From NCBI RefSeq assembly GCF_003253735.1, contig NZ_QKYW01000002.1, positions 84,237-148,236 on the forward strand: a stretch of DNA of 64,000 nt. The letters run 5' to 3'. Positions 55,459 through 64,000 of the stretch are shown here, one piece after another. The DNA comes from Pseudomonas sp. URMO17WK12:I2. Lineage in GTDB: Bacteria; Pseudomonadota; Gammaproteobacteria; Pseudomonadales; Pseudomonadaceae. Under the pieces are notes generated by a model, which ran no database searches, was not told the origin of the DNA, and worked only from the letters and a program-made list of their open reading frames with translations. The position numbers and the translations under genes were made by a program. Every line of letters starts with the position of its first letter. Position 1 is the first letter of the stretch.

Positions 55459-55621
55459 ACAAGAGCACCCGCCAGCGCCATCAGCTGCCTGCCAGGCGCA
55501 CCGATAGGGTTCAGCGATGCGCCATTTGCTGGCCACATCTATCCCCTTTTGGCCGCTCCGCTCATTTCCCTGGCGCCGAAATGCGACCAAGAATGCAGCT
55601 ACCACAAGCGGAGGGCCGAGC

Positions 55622-56650
55622 ATGCTCACGATCTATAGCGATGACCATCACCTGCACCACGGGCGCTGTGAAATCATCGACGGGGAACTCAAGCCCTGCT
55701 TCGAGATGCCATCACGGGCCGACCATGTGCTGGCGCGCGTTCGCCAACAAGGCCTCGGTGAGGTGCTCGCGCCAAAGGACTTCGGTCGCGCGCCGATCGA
55801 ACGTATTCACGACGCTGACTACCTGCGCTTCTTCGAGGGTGCCTGGGCGCGCTGGACGGACATGGGCCGCGACGGCGACATCCTGCCCTTTACCTGGCCA
55901 GCGCGCACCTTGCGCAGCGTGCTGCCGGACACCCTGCTCGGCCAGCTCGGTTACTACAGCTTCGACGGCGGCGCGCCGATCACCGCCGGCACCTGGCAGG
56001 CGGCCTGGAGTTCTGCCCAGGTCGCCCTCACCGGCCAGGCGCTGATCAGCGACGGCGCCGCCAGCGCCTTTGCCCTGTGTCGCCCGCCAGGCCACCACGC
56101 CGCCGGCGATCTGATGGGTGGCTACTGCTACCTCAACAATGCCGCCATCGCCACCCAGGCGTTTCTCGACGGCGGCTGCAAGCGGGTGGCGATCCTCGAC
56201 GTGGACTATCACCACGGCAACGGCACCCAGTCGATCTTCTACGCACGCAACGATGTGCTGGTGGCCTCGATCCATGGTGACCCGTCCTTCGAATTCCCGT
56301 TCTTCCTCGGCTACCACGACGAGGTCGGCGAAGGTGCCGGCCAGGGCTTCAACCTCAACCTGCCACTGGCGGCCGGCAGTGGCTGGGATCGCTGGAGCGC
56401 GGCACTGGAACAGGCCTGCGCGCGCATCGCCGACTATGCGCCCGAGGTAATCGTGGTGTCCCTGGGCGTGGACACCTTCAAGGAAGACCCGATTTCCCAG
56501 TTCAAGCTCGACAGCCCGGACTACCTGCGCATGGGCGAACGCATCGCCCGCCTCGGCAAACCCACGCTGTTCGTGATGGAAGGGGGTTACGCCGTCGAGG
56601 AGATCGGCATCAATGCGGTGAACGTACTGGAAGGTTTCGAAGGCGCCTGA
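55622..56650 (+). CDS. Acetylpolyamine amidohydrolase (histone-deacetylase fold)
   Basis: 342 aa from the ATG at 55622 with GGAGG 8 nt upstream. The class II deacetylase core is visible: CRPPGHHAAGDLMGGYCYLNNAAIA (catalytic His pair), ILDVDYHHGNGTQSIFY (zinc Asp and His), VSLGVDTFKEDP (third zinc Asp) and VMEGGYAVEEIG. The length and sequence match the AphA/AphB group of pseudomonads, which remove acetyl from acetylputrescine or acetylcadaverine. The next gene is a polyamine-binding protein, supporting the role. Confidence 0.92.
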   Translation: MLTIYSDDHHLHHGRCEIIDGELKPCFEMPSRADHVLARVRQQGLGEVLAPKDFGRAPIERIHDADYLRFFEGAWARWTDMGRDGDILPFTWPARTLRSVLPDTLLGQLGYYSFDGGAPITAGTWQAAWSSAQVALTGQALISDGAASAFALCRPPGHHAAGDLMGGYCYLNNAAIATQAFLDGGCKRVAILDVDYHHGNGTQSIFYARNDVLVASIHGDPSFEFPFFLGYHDEVGEGAGQGFNLNLPLAAGSGWDRWSAALEQACARIADYAPEVIVVSLGVDTFKEDPISQFKLDSPDYLRMGERIARLGKPTLFVMEGGYAVEEIGINAVNVLEGFEGA

Positions 56651-56662
56651 GCCTGCTGCCAC

Positions 56663-56808
56663 TAACAGGCCGTTGAAAGACGTAGGCGAGGCAGCCGACG
56701 CGAGGCAAAAATAGCCGAAAAAGCGGAGTGTACAAGTTGTACATGAGCATTTTGAGGCTGTTTTTAACGACGCGGCGGCAACGTAGGTAGTTTTTCAACA
56801 GCCTGCTA
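56663..56808. repeat. MITE-like palindromic element between aphA/B-type gene and polyamine-binding gene
   Basis: Ends are TAACAGGCCGTTGAAA (56663-56678) and, inverted, TAGCAGGCTGTTGAAA (56793-56808), matching in 14 of 16 bases. The centre at 56729-56743 is the palindrome TGTACAAGTTGTACA, exactly midway. Large parts of the arms also pair (GACGTAGGCGAGGC-type with GGCAACGTAGG, GAGGC/GCCTC). It has no ORF and should fold into one long hairpin. It lies 28 bp upstream of the next start. Confidence 0.8.
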
Positions 56809-56835
56809 ACTGACGTTTCAAGGGAGTACACCACG

Positions 56836-57936
56836 ATGAAAACCTTCCAAACCCTGGTCGGCAGTGCCCTGTGCGGTGCTGCCCTGCTGGCTGGCAGCGC
56901 CATGGCCGAGGCGCGTGAACTGCGCGTCTACAACTGGGCCGACTACATCCTGCCGCAGACCCTCAAGGATTTTCAGCAGCACAGCGGCATCAAGCTGATC
57001 TGGGACACCTTCGAGACCAATGAGGCGCTGGAAGCCAAGCTGCTCACCGGCAACTCGGGCTACGACCTGGTGGTGCCGTCCAACATGTTCCTCGACACCC
57101 AGATCAAGGCCGGTGTGTTCCAGAAGCTCGACAAGAGCAAACTGCCCAACTGGAAACACCTCGACCCGGCGCTGCTCAAGCTGCTGGAGACCAACGACCC
57201 CGGCAACCAGTACGGTGTGCCGTACATGTACGGTACCGTGCTGATCGGCTACAACCCGGACAAGGTCAAGGCCGCCCTCGGCGAGAACGCGCCCGTGGAC
57301 AGCTGGGACCTGGTGTTCAAGCCCGAGAACATGGAAAAGCTCAAGCAGTGCGGCGTGGCGATGCTCGATGCGCCCAATGAGATCCTCCCGCTGGCACTGC
57401 ACTACCTGGGCCTGCCGCCGAACAGCACCAACCCGGCGGACTACGACAAGGCCACCGAGCTGATGATGAGCATCCGCCCGTACGTGACGTATTTCCACTC
57501 GGCTAAATACATGACCGACATCGCCAACGGCGACATCTGCGTGGCCATCGGTTATTCGGGAAGCTTCTACCAGTTCGCCAACCGCGCCAAGGAAGCGGGC
57601 AATGGCGTGAAGGTCGAGTGGCGCCTGCCGAAAGAAGGCGCACCTATCTGGTTCGATACCTTCGCCATCCCCAAAAGCGCCAAGAATGTCGACGAGGCTC
57701 ACGCGTTTCTCAACAACCTGCTCGACCCGAAAGTCATCGCGCCGATCAGCGACTTCCTCGGTTACCCCAACCCCAACACCGACGGCATGAAGCTGGTCGA
57801 CAAGGCCATCAGCGAAAACACCGACCTGACGCCGACCGCCGAAGCGCAGAAGACCCTCTACAGCGTCGAGCCGCTGCCGCAGAAGGTCGAACGGGTTCGC
57901 ACGCGCGCCTGGACGAAGATCAAGAGCGGCAGCTGA
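56836..57936 (+). CDS. Polyamine ABC transporter substrate-binding protein (PotF/SpuD type)
   Basis: 366 aa with signal peptide MKTFQTLVGSALCGAALLAGSAMA. The mature start ELRVYNWADYILPQTLKDFQQHSGIKLIWDTF is the PotF/SpuD/SpuE hallmark. Ligand residues are visible in YDLVVPSNMFL, YMYGTVLIGYNPD, a DAPNE segment, IGYSGSFYQFA and WFDTFAIPKSA. It binds putrescine, cadaverine or spermidine in the periplasm. No permease or ATPase gene follows, so it must share membrane parts encoded elsewhere. GGGAG precedes the ATG. Confidence 0.94.
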   Translation: MKTFQTLVGSALCGAALLAGSAMAEARELRVYNWADYILPQTLKDFQQHSGIKLIWDTFETNEALEAKLLTGNSGYDLVVPSNMFLDTQIKAGVFQKLDKSKLPNWKHLDPALLKLLETNDPGNQYGVPYMYGTVLIGYNPDKVKAALGENAPVDSWDLVFKPENMEKLKQCGVAMLDAPNEILPLALHYLGLPPNSTNPADYDKATELMMSIRPYVTYFHSAKYMTDIANGDICVAIGYSGSFYQFANRAKEAGNGVKVEWRLPKEGAPIWFDTFAIPKSAKNVDEAHAFLNNLLDPKVIAPISDFLGYPNPNTDGMKLVDKAISENTDLTPTAEAQKTLYSVEPLPQKVERVRTRAWTKIKSGS

Positions 57937-57955
57937 GCCGCCTTCCTCCCCCGAC

Positions 57956-57978
57956 GACCCCGCTTCTGACGCGGGGTC
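57956..57978 (+). terminator. Probable terminator after the polyamine-binding gene
   Basis: GACCCCGC, a 7-nt loop and GCGGGGTC form a perfect 8-bp stem 20 nt past the stop. The following TGCATTTAT is only moderately T-rich. Confidence 0.6.
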
Positions 57979-58116
57979 TGCATTTATGGCCGCAGCTGCG
58001 CCGCGGTTGTCTGAACCTGCCAGCGGCGCACTTGCTCACATGCAGTGAATCGCCCGGCTACGCTGCAGAGCGGGCGCTGGCTCAGCCGACGCCTGCAGAC
58101 AACACAAATAAATCTC

Positions 58117-58137
58117 TAATGACAATAGTTTTCATTA
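58117..58137 (+). promoter_or_regulatory. Candidate metal-regulator operator upstream of the SitABCD-like operon
   Basis: TAATGA and TCATTA arms separated by 9 nt (CAATAGTTT), 82 bp before the first gene. The sequence partly fits Fur-type or MntR/Mur-type sites with their inverted AATGA/TCATT arms. Metal control is expected for this operon, but which regulator binds cannot be read. Confidence 0.45.
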
Positions 58138-58219
58138 GCGTCATTTTGTCGCTAGAGTGGCACCCCTGTCCGGGCCTCCCGCCCAACGCCATGACTGGTC
58201 TAGCCATACGAGGATAGAG

Positions 58220-59116
58220 ATGTTCGATCGGATCCGCTTGCGCACACTGCTCGCCGCTCTTCTGGTATCCCTGCTGCCGCAACTGGCCGCCGCCGAGGGC
58301 AAATTCAAGGTGGTGACCACCTTCACCGTGCTCGCCGACATGGCCCGCCAGGTTGCCGGCGATGCGGCCGAGGTCGAGTCGATCACCAAGCCCGGTGCCG
58401 AGATCCACAACTACCAGCCCACCCCGGGCGATATCCTCAAGGCCCGCGATGCGCAGCTGATCCTGCGTAACGGCATGAACCTGGAACTGTGGTTCGAGCG
58501 TTTCCTGCAGCGCCTGCAGGGCGTGCCTGCGGTGACCCTCAGCGAGGGTGTCGAGCCGATCGGCATCGCCGAAGGCCCGTACGGCGGCAAGCCCAACCCA
58601 CATGCCTGGATGTCGCCGGACTCGGCGATGATCTACATCGACAATATCCGCGATGCGCTGGCCAAGCATGATCCTGCCAATGCCGCCACCTACGAGCGTA
58701 ACGCCGAAACCTACAAGGCGCTGATCAAATCCACCGTGGGGCCGATCCGCGAACGCCTGCAGAAGATTCCCGAACAGCGCCGCTGGCTGGTATCCAGCGA
58801 AGGTGCGTTCAGCTACCTGGCCCGCGACTTCGGCCTCAAGGAGCTGTACCTGTGGCCGATCAACGCCGACCAGCAGGGCACCCCGCAACAGGTGCGCAAG
58901 GTGATCGACGCGGTGCGCGCCCACCAGATTCCCGCGGTGTTCAGCGAGAGCACCATCTCCGCCTCACCGGCCCAGCAGGTGGCCCGCGAAACCGGTGCCA
59001 AGTACGGCGGCGTGCTCTATGTCGACTCGCTCAGCGAGCCGAGCGGCCCGGTGCCGACCTACCTCGACCTGCTGCGCGTCACTTCGCAGACCATTGCCGA
59101 CGGGCTGGCCGAATAA
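58220..59116 (+). CDS. Mn/Fe/Zn ABC transporter substrate-binding protein (SitA/MntC type)
   Basis: 298 aa from the ATG at 58220 (AGGA 7 nt upstream). A signal peptide [25 protein letters not shown] is followed by [41 protein letters not shown] with ligand His near 64, NPHAWMSP with His near 128, [11 protein letters not shown] with Glu near 241, and [19 protein letters not shown] with Asp near 268. This His-His-Glu-Asp set is that of Mn/Fe-type cluster 9 binding proteins. It lacks the long His-rich loop of ZnuA, so Mn or Fe(II) is more likely than Zn. Confidence 0.92.
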   Translation: MFDRIRLRTLLAALLVSLLPQLAAAEGKFKVVTTFTVLADMARQVAGDAAEVESITKPGAEIHNYQPTPGDILKARDAQLILRNGMNLELWFERFLQRLQGVPAVTLSEGVEPIGIAEGPYGGKPNPHAWMSPDSAMIYIDNIRDALAKHDPANAATYERNAETYKALIKSTVGPIRERLQKIPEQRRWLVSSEGAFSYLARDFGLKELYLWPINADQQGTPQQVRKVIDAVRAHQIPAVFSESTISASPAQQVARETGAKYGGVLYVDSLSEPSGPVPTYLDLLRVTSQTIADGLAE

Positions 59117-59997
59117 TGCCCAACGCTCTGCACGAAGAAGACAGCCTGGGCGGCATCCGCGTCGACGCCATCAGCGTCACCTACCGCAACGGCCACACCG
59201 CCTTGCGCAACGCCAGCTTCGGCAGCCCCGGCGGTAGCATAACTGCCCTGGTGGGCGTCAACGGCAGCGGCAAGTCGACGCTGTTCAAGGCCATCATGGG
59301 CTTCGTCAAGCTGGCCCAGGGCAGCATCAGCGTGCTCGGCGTGCCGGTGCACGAGGCCCTGAAGCGCAACCTGATCGCCTACGTGCCGCAAAGCGAAGAC
59401 GTCGACTGGAACTTCCCGGTGCTGGTCGAGGACGTGGTGATGATGGGCCGCTACGGCCATATGGGCCTGCTGCGCCGGCCCAAGGCTGCCGATCGGCAAG
59501 CGGTGAACGCCGCCCTCGGCCGCGTCGGCATGGGCGAGCTGCGTAAACGGCAGATCGGCGAGCTCTCCGGCGGCCAGAAGAAGCGCGTGTTCCTGGCCCG
59601 CGCCCTGGCCCAGGATTCACGGGTAATTCTGCTCGACGAGCCGTTCACCGGCGTCGATGTGAAAACCGAAGACGCCATCGTGCGATTGCTCGGCGAGCTG
59701 CGCGACGAGGGCCGGGTGATGCTGGTGTCCACCCACAACCTGGGTAGCGTGCCCGAGTTCTGCGACCGCACCGTACTGCTGGCGCGCACCGTGCTCGCCT
59801 ACGGACCTACCCAGCAGGTGTTCACCCGCGAGAACCTGGAACGCACCTTCGGCGGCGTGCTGCGCCACTTCGAGTTGCCCGGCGAAGGCCAGCGCAGCTC
59901 GCCACTGATCGGCATCATCACCGACGACGAGCGCCCGCTGGTGCTGTACGACGGCAAGTCGACCATCCGCGGCCGTGTCGACGACAAGGATCCATAG
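59116..59997 (+). CDS. Mn/Fe ABC transporter ATP-binding protein (SitB type)
   Basis: 293 aa; the ATG at 59116 overlaps the previous stop. Walker [18 protein letters not shown]-loop [14 protein letters not shown], signature [17 protein letters not shown], Walker [13 protein letters not shown] and switch His in LVSTHNL are all intact. The [33 protein letters not shown] segment is specific to metal-type importers. It powers uptake through the two permeases encoded next. Confidence 0.95.
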   Translation: MPNALHEEDSLGGIRVDAISVTYRNGHTALRNASFGSPGGSITALVGVNGSGKSTLFKAIMGFVKLAQGSISVLGVPVHEALKRNLIAYVPQSEDVDWNFPVLVEDVVMMGRYGHMGLLRRPKAADRQAVNAALGRVGMGELRKRQIGELSGGQKKRVFLARALAQDSRVILLDEPFTGVDVKTEDAIVRLLGELRDEGRVMLVSTHNLGSVPEFCDRTVLLARTVLAYGPTQQVFTRENLERTFGGVLRHFELPGEGQRSSPLIGIITDDERPLVLYDGKSTIRGRVDDKDP

Positions 59998-60851
59998 TGC
60001 CAAACCTGCTCGAACCCTTTTCCTACGGCTACATGGTCAATGCCATGTGGGTATCGACCCTGGTCGGCGTGGTCTGCGCGCTGCTCTCGGTGTACCTGAT
60101 GCTCAAGGGCTGGTCGCTGATCGGCGATGCCCTGGCGCACTCCATCGTGCCCGGTGTCGCCGGCGCCTACATGCTCGGCCTGCCCTTCGCCCTCGGCGCG
60201 TTTGGCGCCGGTACCCTGGCCGCCGGCGCCATGCTGTTTCTCAACCAGCGCAGCAAGCTCAAGGAAGACGTGATCATCGGCCTGATCTTCTCCTCGTTCT
60301 TCGGCCTCGGGTTGTTCATGGTGTCGCTGTCGCCCACCTCGGTGAACATCCAGACCATTGTGCTCGGCAACATCCTGGCCATCACCCCAGGCGACACCCT
60401 GCAATTGCTGCTCATCGCTGGCATCACCCTGGCCGTGTTGGCGCTGCGCTGGAAGGACCTGATGGTGGTGTTCTTCGACGAGCACCATGCGCGCTCCATC
60501 GGCCTGAGCCCCACGCGCCTGAAGGCGATTTTCTTTATCCTGCTGTCGGCCTGCACCGTGGCGGCGATGCAGACGGTCGGCGCCTTTCTGGTCATCGCCA
60601 TGGTCGTCACCCCGGGCGCCACCGCCTACCTGCTCAGCGACCGCTTCGAACGGCTGCTGCTGATCGCCGCCTGCATCGGCGGCCTTTCCAGCTTTATCGG
60701 CGCCTACGCCAGCTACTTTCTCGACGGTGCCACCGGGGCGATCATCATCGTGCTGCAGACCTGCGTGTTCCTGGTGGCTTTCGTCTTCGCACCCAAGCAC
60801 GGCCTGCTCGCCGCCCGCCGGCGCGCCGCCCAGGCCAGGCTGGAGATCTGA
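59997..60851 (+). CDS. Mn/Fe ABC transporter permease 1 (SitC type)
   Basis: 284 aa from a GTG at 59997 that overlaps the previous TAG. About eight helices; the SLIGDALAHSIVPGVAGAYMLGLPFALGAF segment and GAFLVIAMVVTPGATAYLL coupling region match the metal (FecCD-unrelated) ABC-3 permease family. The family usually works as a dimer. Here two different permease genes follow each other, as in SitC-SitD. Confidence 0.93.
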   Translation: MPNLLEPFSYGYMVNAMWVSTLVGVVCALLSVYLMLKGWSLIGDALAHSIVPGVAGAYMLGLPFALGAFGAGTLAAGAMLFLNQRSKLKEDVIIGLIFSSFFGLGLFMVSLSPTSVNIQTIVLGNILAITPGDTLQLLLIAGITLAVLALRWKDLMVVFFDEHHARSIGLSPTRLKAIFFILLSACTVAAMQTVGAFLVIAMVVTPGATAYLLSDRFERLLLIAACIGGLSSFIGAYASYFLDGATGAIIIVLQTCVFLVAFVFAPKHGLLAARRRAAQARLEI

Positions 60852-60853
60852 CC

Positions 60854-61684
60854 ATGGACATGCTGCTCCTGCCGCTGCAAATCGACTTCATGCAATACGC
60901 CCTGCTGATCGCCGTGCTGGTAGCGATCCCAGCCGCGCTCTTGTCGTGCTTTCTGGTGCTCAAGGGCTGGGCGCTGATGGGCGACGCCACCGCCCACGCG
61001 GTATTTCCCGGCGTGGTGATCGCCTACATCGTCGGCCTGCCCTACTCGCTCGGCGCCTTCGTCGCCGGCATGCTCTGCGCCATCGCCGCGGGTTACCTGA
61101 AGGAAAACAGCCGGATCAAGCAGGATACGCTGATGGGCGTGGTGTTCTCCGGCATGTTCGGCCTCGGCCTGCTGCTGTACACGCAGATCCACAGCGACGT
61201 GCACCTGGATCACATCCTGTTCGGCGACATGCTCGGCATCGGCTGGGCAGACTTGCTGGAGAGCGGCCTGATCGCCCTGGCGGTCAGCGCATTCATCGGT
61301 CTGAAATGGCGTGACCTGCTGTTGCACGCCTTCGACCCGGTGCAGGCGCGCACCGTCGGTTTACCCGTGCGCCTGCTGCACTATGGCCTGCTGGCGGTGA
61401 TGTCGCTAACCATCGTCGGCGCCCTCAAGGCCATCGGCATCGTACTCACCGTGGCGCTGCTGATCGCCCCCGGCGCCATCGCCTTCCTGCTCACCCGCAC
61501 CATGGGCGCCATGCTCCTCACCGCCGTGGCGATTGCCGTCGGCGCGGCAGTGAGCGGCGTGTACCTGAGCTTCTTTATCGACAGCGCGCCAGGGCCGACC
61601 ATCGTGGTACTGCTCAGCGTCTTGTTCGTGGCGGTGTTCGTCCATAGCAACAGACGCGAGCGCAGGCGCGCCGCGCAGCTGTAG
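60854..61684 (+). CDS. Mn/Fe ABC transporter permease 2 (SitD type)
   Basis: 276 aa, ABC-3 family, with WALMGDATAHAVFPGVVIAYIVGLPYSLGAF and ALKAIGIVLTVALLIAPGAIAFLLTRTMGAM. It is clearly homologous to the preceding permease but distinct, so the channel is probably a heterodimer. It starts 2 nt after the upstream stop. No regulator gene accompanies the operon. Confidence 0.93.
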   Translation: MDMLLLPLQIDFMQYALLIAVLVAIPAALLSCFLVLKGWALMGDATAHAVFPGVVIAYIVGLPYSLGAFVAGMLCAIAAGYLKENSRIKQDTLMGVVFSGMFGLGLLLYTQIHSDVHLDHILFGDMLGIGWADLLESGLIALAVSAFIGLKWRDLLLHAFDPVQARTVGLPVRLLHYGLLAVMSLTIVGALKAIGIVLTVALLIAPGAIAFLLTRTMGAMLLTAVAIAVGAAVSGVYLSFFIDSAPGPTIVVLLSVLFVAVFVHSNRRERRRAAQL

Positions 61685-61720
61685 AATCTGCCGGCTCCCC
61701 ATGCTCGGACAAGGAATGTC

Positions 61721-62488
61721 ATGCTCAAGCCCTACCTGATCCTGCTGACCGGCTGCCTGTCACTGGCCGCCTGCAGCACGCCCACGCCACCCGCCGTGCC
61801 CAAGAGCGCCGACGAACTCGCCAACGAGCAATTCGTTCGTCTCGCCATGCAGGCAGTCTATCCCGTAGGCCGGGAGGCCAACCCCGAGTGGCGCCAGGCC
61901 AGCCTCGAAGTGCGCTTCACCATCGACCGTCAGAACCAGATCGTCGATTGCCAGGCCAGGCCGGTCAGCAACCCCAGGTTGGCCGACAGGCTGCCCTTCA
62001 ACACGAAGGTAGCCGAGCGAATGAATCGCCTTTGCTGGCAGACCGTGTTGCCGCCGATGCCCAGCAAACTGATGGACGAAGGCCCGACCAGCGAGCTCAT
62101 CGCACCGTTGCTGTTTCCCGAGCAGGCCTGGGATCAGCAAGACCACGCCCAAGAGGCGGGCGTGTACGCGCGCAATGCCTTTTTCTGGCAGCAGCTGTTC
62201 GCCAACCGCCCCCTGGACAGCATTGGCAGGGCACGGCTGAGCGGCATTCTCGACGATCAACGCAACGTCAGCGCCTGCCAAGTGCTTATCGAACCGCACC
62301 CCATGCGGCGCCGCGAATTCAAGCAGGACAACGACCTGCTCGACCATCTCGGCCACGGCTGTGCGCATCTCGATGCCGTTCCCCTGCTTCCCGGACAGCC
62401 CCGCAATGCCCAGGGCCAATACGTGTTCAACGTAATGCTCGACTACTCGCCATGGCGAACCAGGGCTGATCTGCCGGGCAAACGCTGA
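61721..62488 (+). CDS. Predicted lipoprotein of unknown function
   Basis: 255 aa with signal peptide MLKPYLILLTGCLSLAACS, lipobox LAAC. The region LEVRFTIDRQNQIVDCQARPVSNPRLADRLPFN resembles a TonB-C-like half-repeat, and a second similar segment appears near residue 185 (VSACQVLIEPHPMRR). Several Cys residues could pair. It follows the metal transporter after 36 nt, but I see no functional link. The ATG at 61721 has ACAAGGAATG just before it. Confidence 0.85.
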   Translation: MLKPYLILLTGCLSLAACSTPTPPAVPKSADELANEQFVRLAMQAVYPVGREANPEWRQASLEVRFTIDRQNQIVDCQARPVSNPRLADRLPFNTKVAERMNRLCWQTVLPPMPSKLMDEGPTSELIAPLLFPEQAWDQQDHAQEAGVYARNAFFWQQLFANRPLDSIGRARLSGILDDQRNVSACQVLIEPHPMRRREFKQDNDLLDHLGHGCAHLDAVPLLPGQPRNAQGQYVFNVMLDYSPWRTRADLPGKR

Positions 62489-62657
62489 GTTCGCCAGCAG
62501 GGCAAGCGACTGCAAAGCGCCCGCACCCATGGCATACCACATACCAATAAGGTAGGCTCAGCGAGCCGGTTAAATAGCTAAAAGCCAGCATCGAACCCTG
62601 CGCTTCGTGACCGCTCTTGCCCAATAACAACATCCTTTGCCCGAGCAGGAACCCTCC

Positions 62658-64000
62658 GTGAACATCAAACAAAAACTTACCTGGGGCTTTGCGGCCATCG
62701 CCTGTGTGCCCGTGGTGCTGGTCGCCATCGTGGTCGTCATCAACCTGCGCGAGCAGGCCCGGGAGGACTTTCTCGACAGCAGCAGCCGGGAGATTCGCCA
62801 GATAGACAATGCGATGAACCAGTTCTTCGACGCCATCGCCCAGAACGTCGAATACCTGGCCAAGAGCGACCTGCTGCGAAACACCGAGAACCTGAAGAAC
62901 TACAGCGCGGCCGACGCCGCCCAGGTGCCGCTGCCGGCCAGCAACCAGGCGCTGCTGCACGGCCTCAATCAGTTCGCGACCAGCCACCCGACCACCGCCT
63001 ACCTGCAGGTGGGCCATCAGGATGGCGGCTACCTGGTCTGGCCGGACGACCCCAAGCTCAACAGCTACGACCCGCGCCAGCGCCCCTGGTACAAGACCGC
63101 CATGGCCGCACCCGGCAAGATCGTGCGCACCCCGGCCTACTACTGGGCGCCCGACGACGTGGTGCTGATGGGCACCGTGCACACCCTCGACAACGCCCAG
63201 GGCCAGCCGCTAGGCGCCATCGGCCTGGACGTGTCGCTCAAGCAGCTCACCGACCTGGTCAAGCAGATCAAGCTGGGTGAAAGCGGCTACCTGATGCTGC
63301 TGGAAAGCAACGGCAACGTGCTGGTCGACCCACGCGATGCCGCCCACAATTTCAAGCGCCTCGACGAACTGGGGGACGGCTATCGTGAATTGGCCAGCGT
63401 GACCGGTGACTTTGCCGAGGTCGAGCTCGACGGCGTGAGCTACATGGCCAACGTCTGGTCGTCCGAGAAACTCGGCTGGCGCTTCATTGGCCTGATCGAG
63501 CGCAGCGAAGTGATGGCCAAAGCCACCAGCCTGACCTGGCAGATCGGCGTGATCGCTGCAGTGCTGGCGGTTCTGTTCGCCATCGTCGGTGCCAGTTTCG
63601 CCGGGCTGATCGTCAAGCCGATCCGCAGTGTGGCCGGCGGCCTGGAAGGCATCGCCCAGGGCGAAGGCGACCTGACCCGCAGCCTGGATGTACGCGGCAA
63701 CGATGAAACCGCCCTGCTGGCGCGCTGGTTCAACCAGTTCCTGGGCGCCATTCGCACCCTGGTACAGCGCATCGGCAGCGCCTCGGCGGATCTGCAGACT
63801 GCCTCGGACGCCACCACCCGCGTCGCCCTGGACATGAACGATGCGGCGGTGCGCCAGCGCGAAGCCGTGGAGCTGGTATCCACCGCCTTCAACGAGATGG
63901 TCGCCACCGCCAACGAAGTGGCCCGTTCCTGCAGCCAGGCGGCCAGCTCGGCGGACTCCGGTCAGCGCCAGGTGCATGACGGCCAATTGCAGATCGACGA
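62658..64000 (+). CDS. Methyl-accepting chemotaxis protein, dCache sensor (cut by window edge)
   Basis: GTG start at 62658 with AGGA 8 nt upstream; 447 codons are visible and the signalling domain is cut off. A first helix (about 8-30), a periplasmic dCache domain (about 35-290), a second helix (about 295-317), a HAMP domain (GLIVKPIRSVAGGLEGIAQGEGDLTRSL) and the start of the methylation helices are present. The sensor has YDPRQRPWYKTAMAAPGKIVRTPAYYW, close to the amino-acid dCache pattern, but then reads APDDVVLMGT where amino-acid receptors usually have PYxDxxT. The ligand is therefore open; amine or organic acid receptors are alternatives. Confidence 0.9.
   Translation, partial: MNIKQKLTWGFAAIACVPVVLVAIVVVINLREQAREDFLDSSSREIRQIDNAMNQFFDAIAQNVEYLAKSDLLRNTENLKNYSAADAAQVPLPASNQALLHGLNQFATSHPTTAYLQVGHQDGGYLVWPDDPKLNSYDPRQRPWYKTAMAAPGKIVRTPAYYWAPDDVVLMGTVHTLDNAQGQPLGAIGLDVSLKQLTDLVKQIKLGESGYLMLLESNGNVLVDPRDAAHNFKRLDELGDGYRELASVTGDFAEVELDGVSYMANVWSSEKLGWRFIGLIERSEVMAKATSLTWQIGVIAAVLAVLFAIVGASFAGLIVKPIRSVAGGLEGIAQGEGDLTRSLDVRGNDETALLARWFNQFLGAIRTLVQRIGSASADLQTASDATTRVALDMNDAAVRQREAVELVSTAFNEMVATANEVARSCSQAASSADSGQRQVHDGQLQID

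Overview
The window looks like the chromosome of a Pseudomonas species. The DNA is GC-rich. The families are typical of the genus: OprD porin, LysR with TctCBA, an AlgA-type ManC/ManA fusion, an AhpC/AhpF pair, FAN1 with a DinG-like helicase, acetylpolyamine amidohydrolase, and REP hairpins of the GTAGGAG...CTCCTAC type. I see no rRNA, tRNA, CRISPR array, transposase or phage gene. The species cannot be fixed from this alone.

Layout. (1) 1-8230 is a tricarboxylate-type uptake and catabolic locus. A GalD/PrpF-family isomerase runs off the left edge. A LysR regulator follows, diverging from a second GalD/PrpF gene, an OprD-type porin, the tripartite transporter TctC-TctB-TctA and a D-2-hydroxyacid dehydrogenase. 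(2) 8231-9185 is a gene-free, less GC-rich leader with eight GCCAC motifs. (3) 9186-26443 is a Wzx/Wzy-type exopolysaccharide (EPS) operon: outer-membrane barrel, Wza, Wzc, PHP phosphatase, priming transferase, Ugd, glycosyltransferases, Gmd-Fcl-Gmm, Wzy, two WecG/TagA-type transferases and ManC. It ends in a strong terminator. A dispersed repeat follows, and then a minus-strand operon (27337-30954) holding what the plus operon lacks: flippase, pyruvyl transferase and a nitroreductase-family protein. (4) 31410-36340 is a minus-strand signalling set: PAS histidine kinase, KaiC-like double ATPase, single-domain response regulator and hybrid histidine kinase. (5) 36491-40503 is a two-gene DNA-repair operon (FAN1 nuclease and Fe-S helicase with a nuclease-like N-terminus) under a clear LexA box. 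(6) 40658-53059 holds ordinary housekeeping and accessory genes: M14 carboxypeptidase, AhpC/AhpF, transporters, a flavin monooxygenase, a HIT protein. It is interrupted at 42923-43648 by a second copy of the dispersed repeat. (7) 53288-64000 holds UppP, an AraC regulator with acetylpolyamine amidohydrolase and a polyamine-binding protein, a four-gene SitABCD-like Mn/Fe ABC transporter, a lipoprotein and a chemoreceptor cut by the right edge.

How the parts fit. The two EPS operons together encode supply of GDP-mannose, GDP-fucose and UDP-glucuronate, a lipid-linked priming step, four further candidate transferases, flipping, polymerisation, export with tyrosine-kinase/phosphatase control, and a ketal-pyruvate decoration. 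This resembles colanic-acid chemistry, but with a different gene set.

The points most worth a second look are: the EPS locus split over two strands with an unexplained nitroreductase; a 55-aa coupled ORF inside the EPS operon; the GCCAC-rich leader; the KaiC-like protein that keeps a Ser-Ser pair at the clock autophosphorylation position beside kinases and a receiver; the SOS-controlled FAN1-helicase pair; the two large mosaic repeats; and a perfectly centred palindromic element at 56663-56808. All calls are from reading the sequence; no database search was run.
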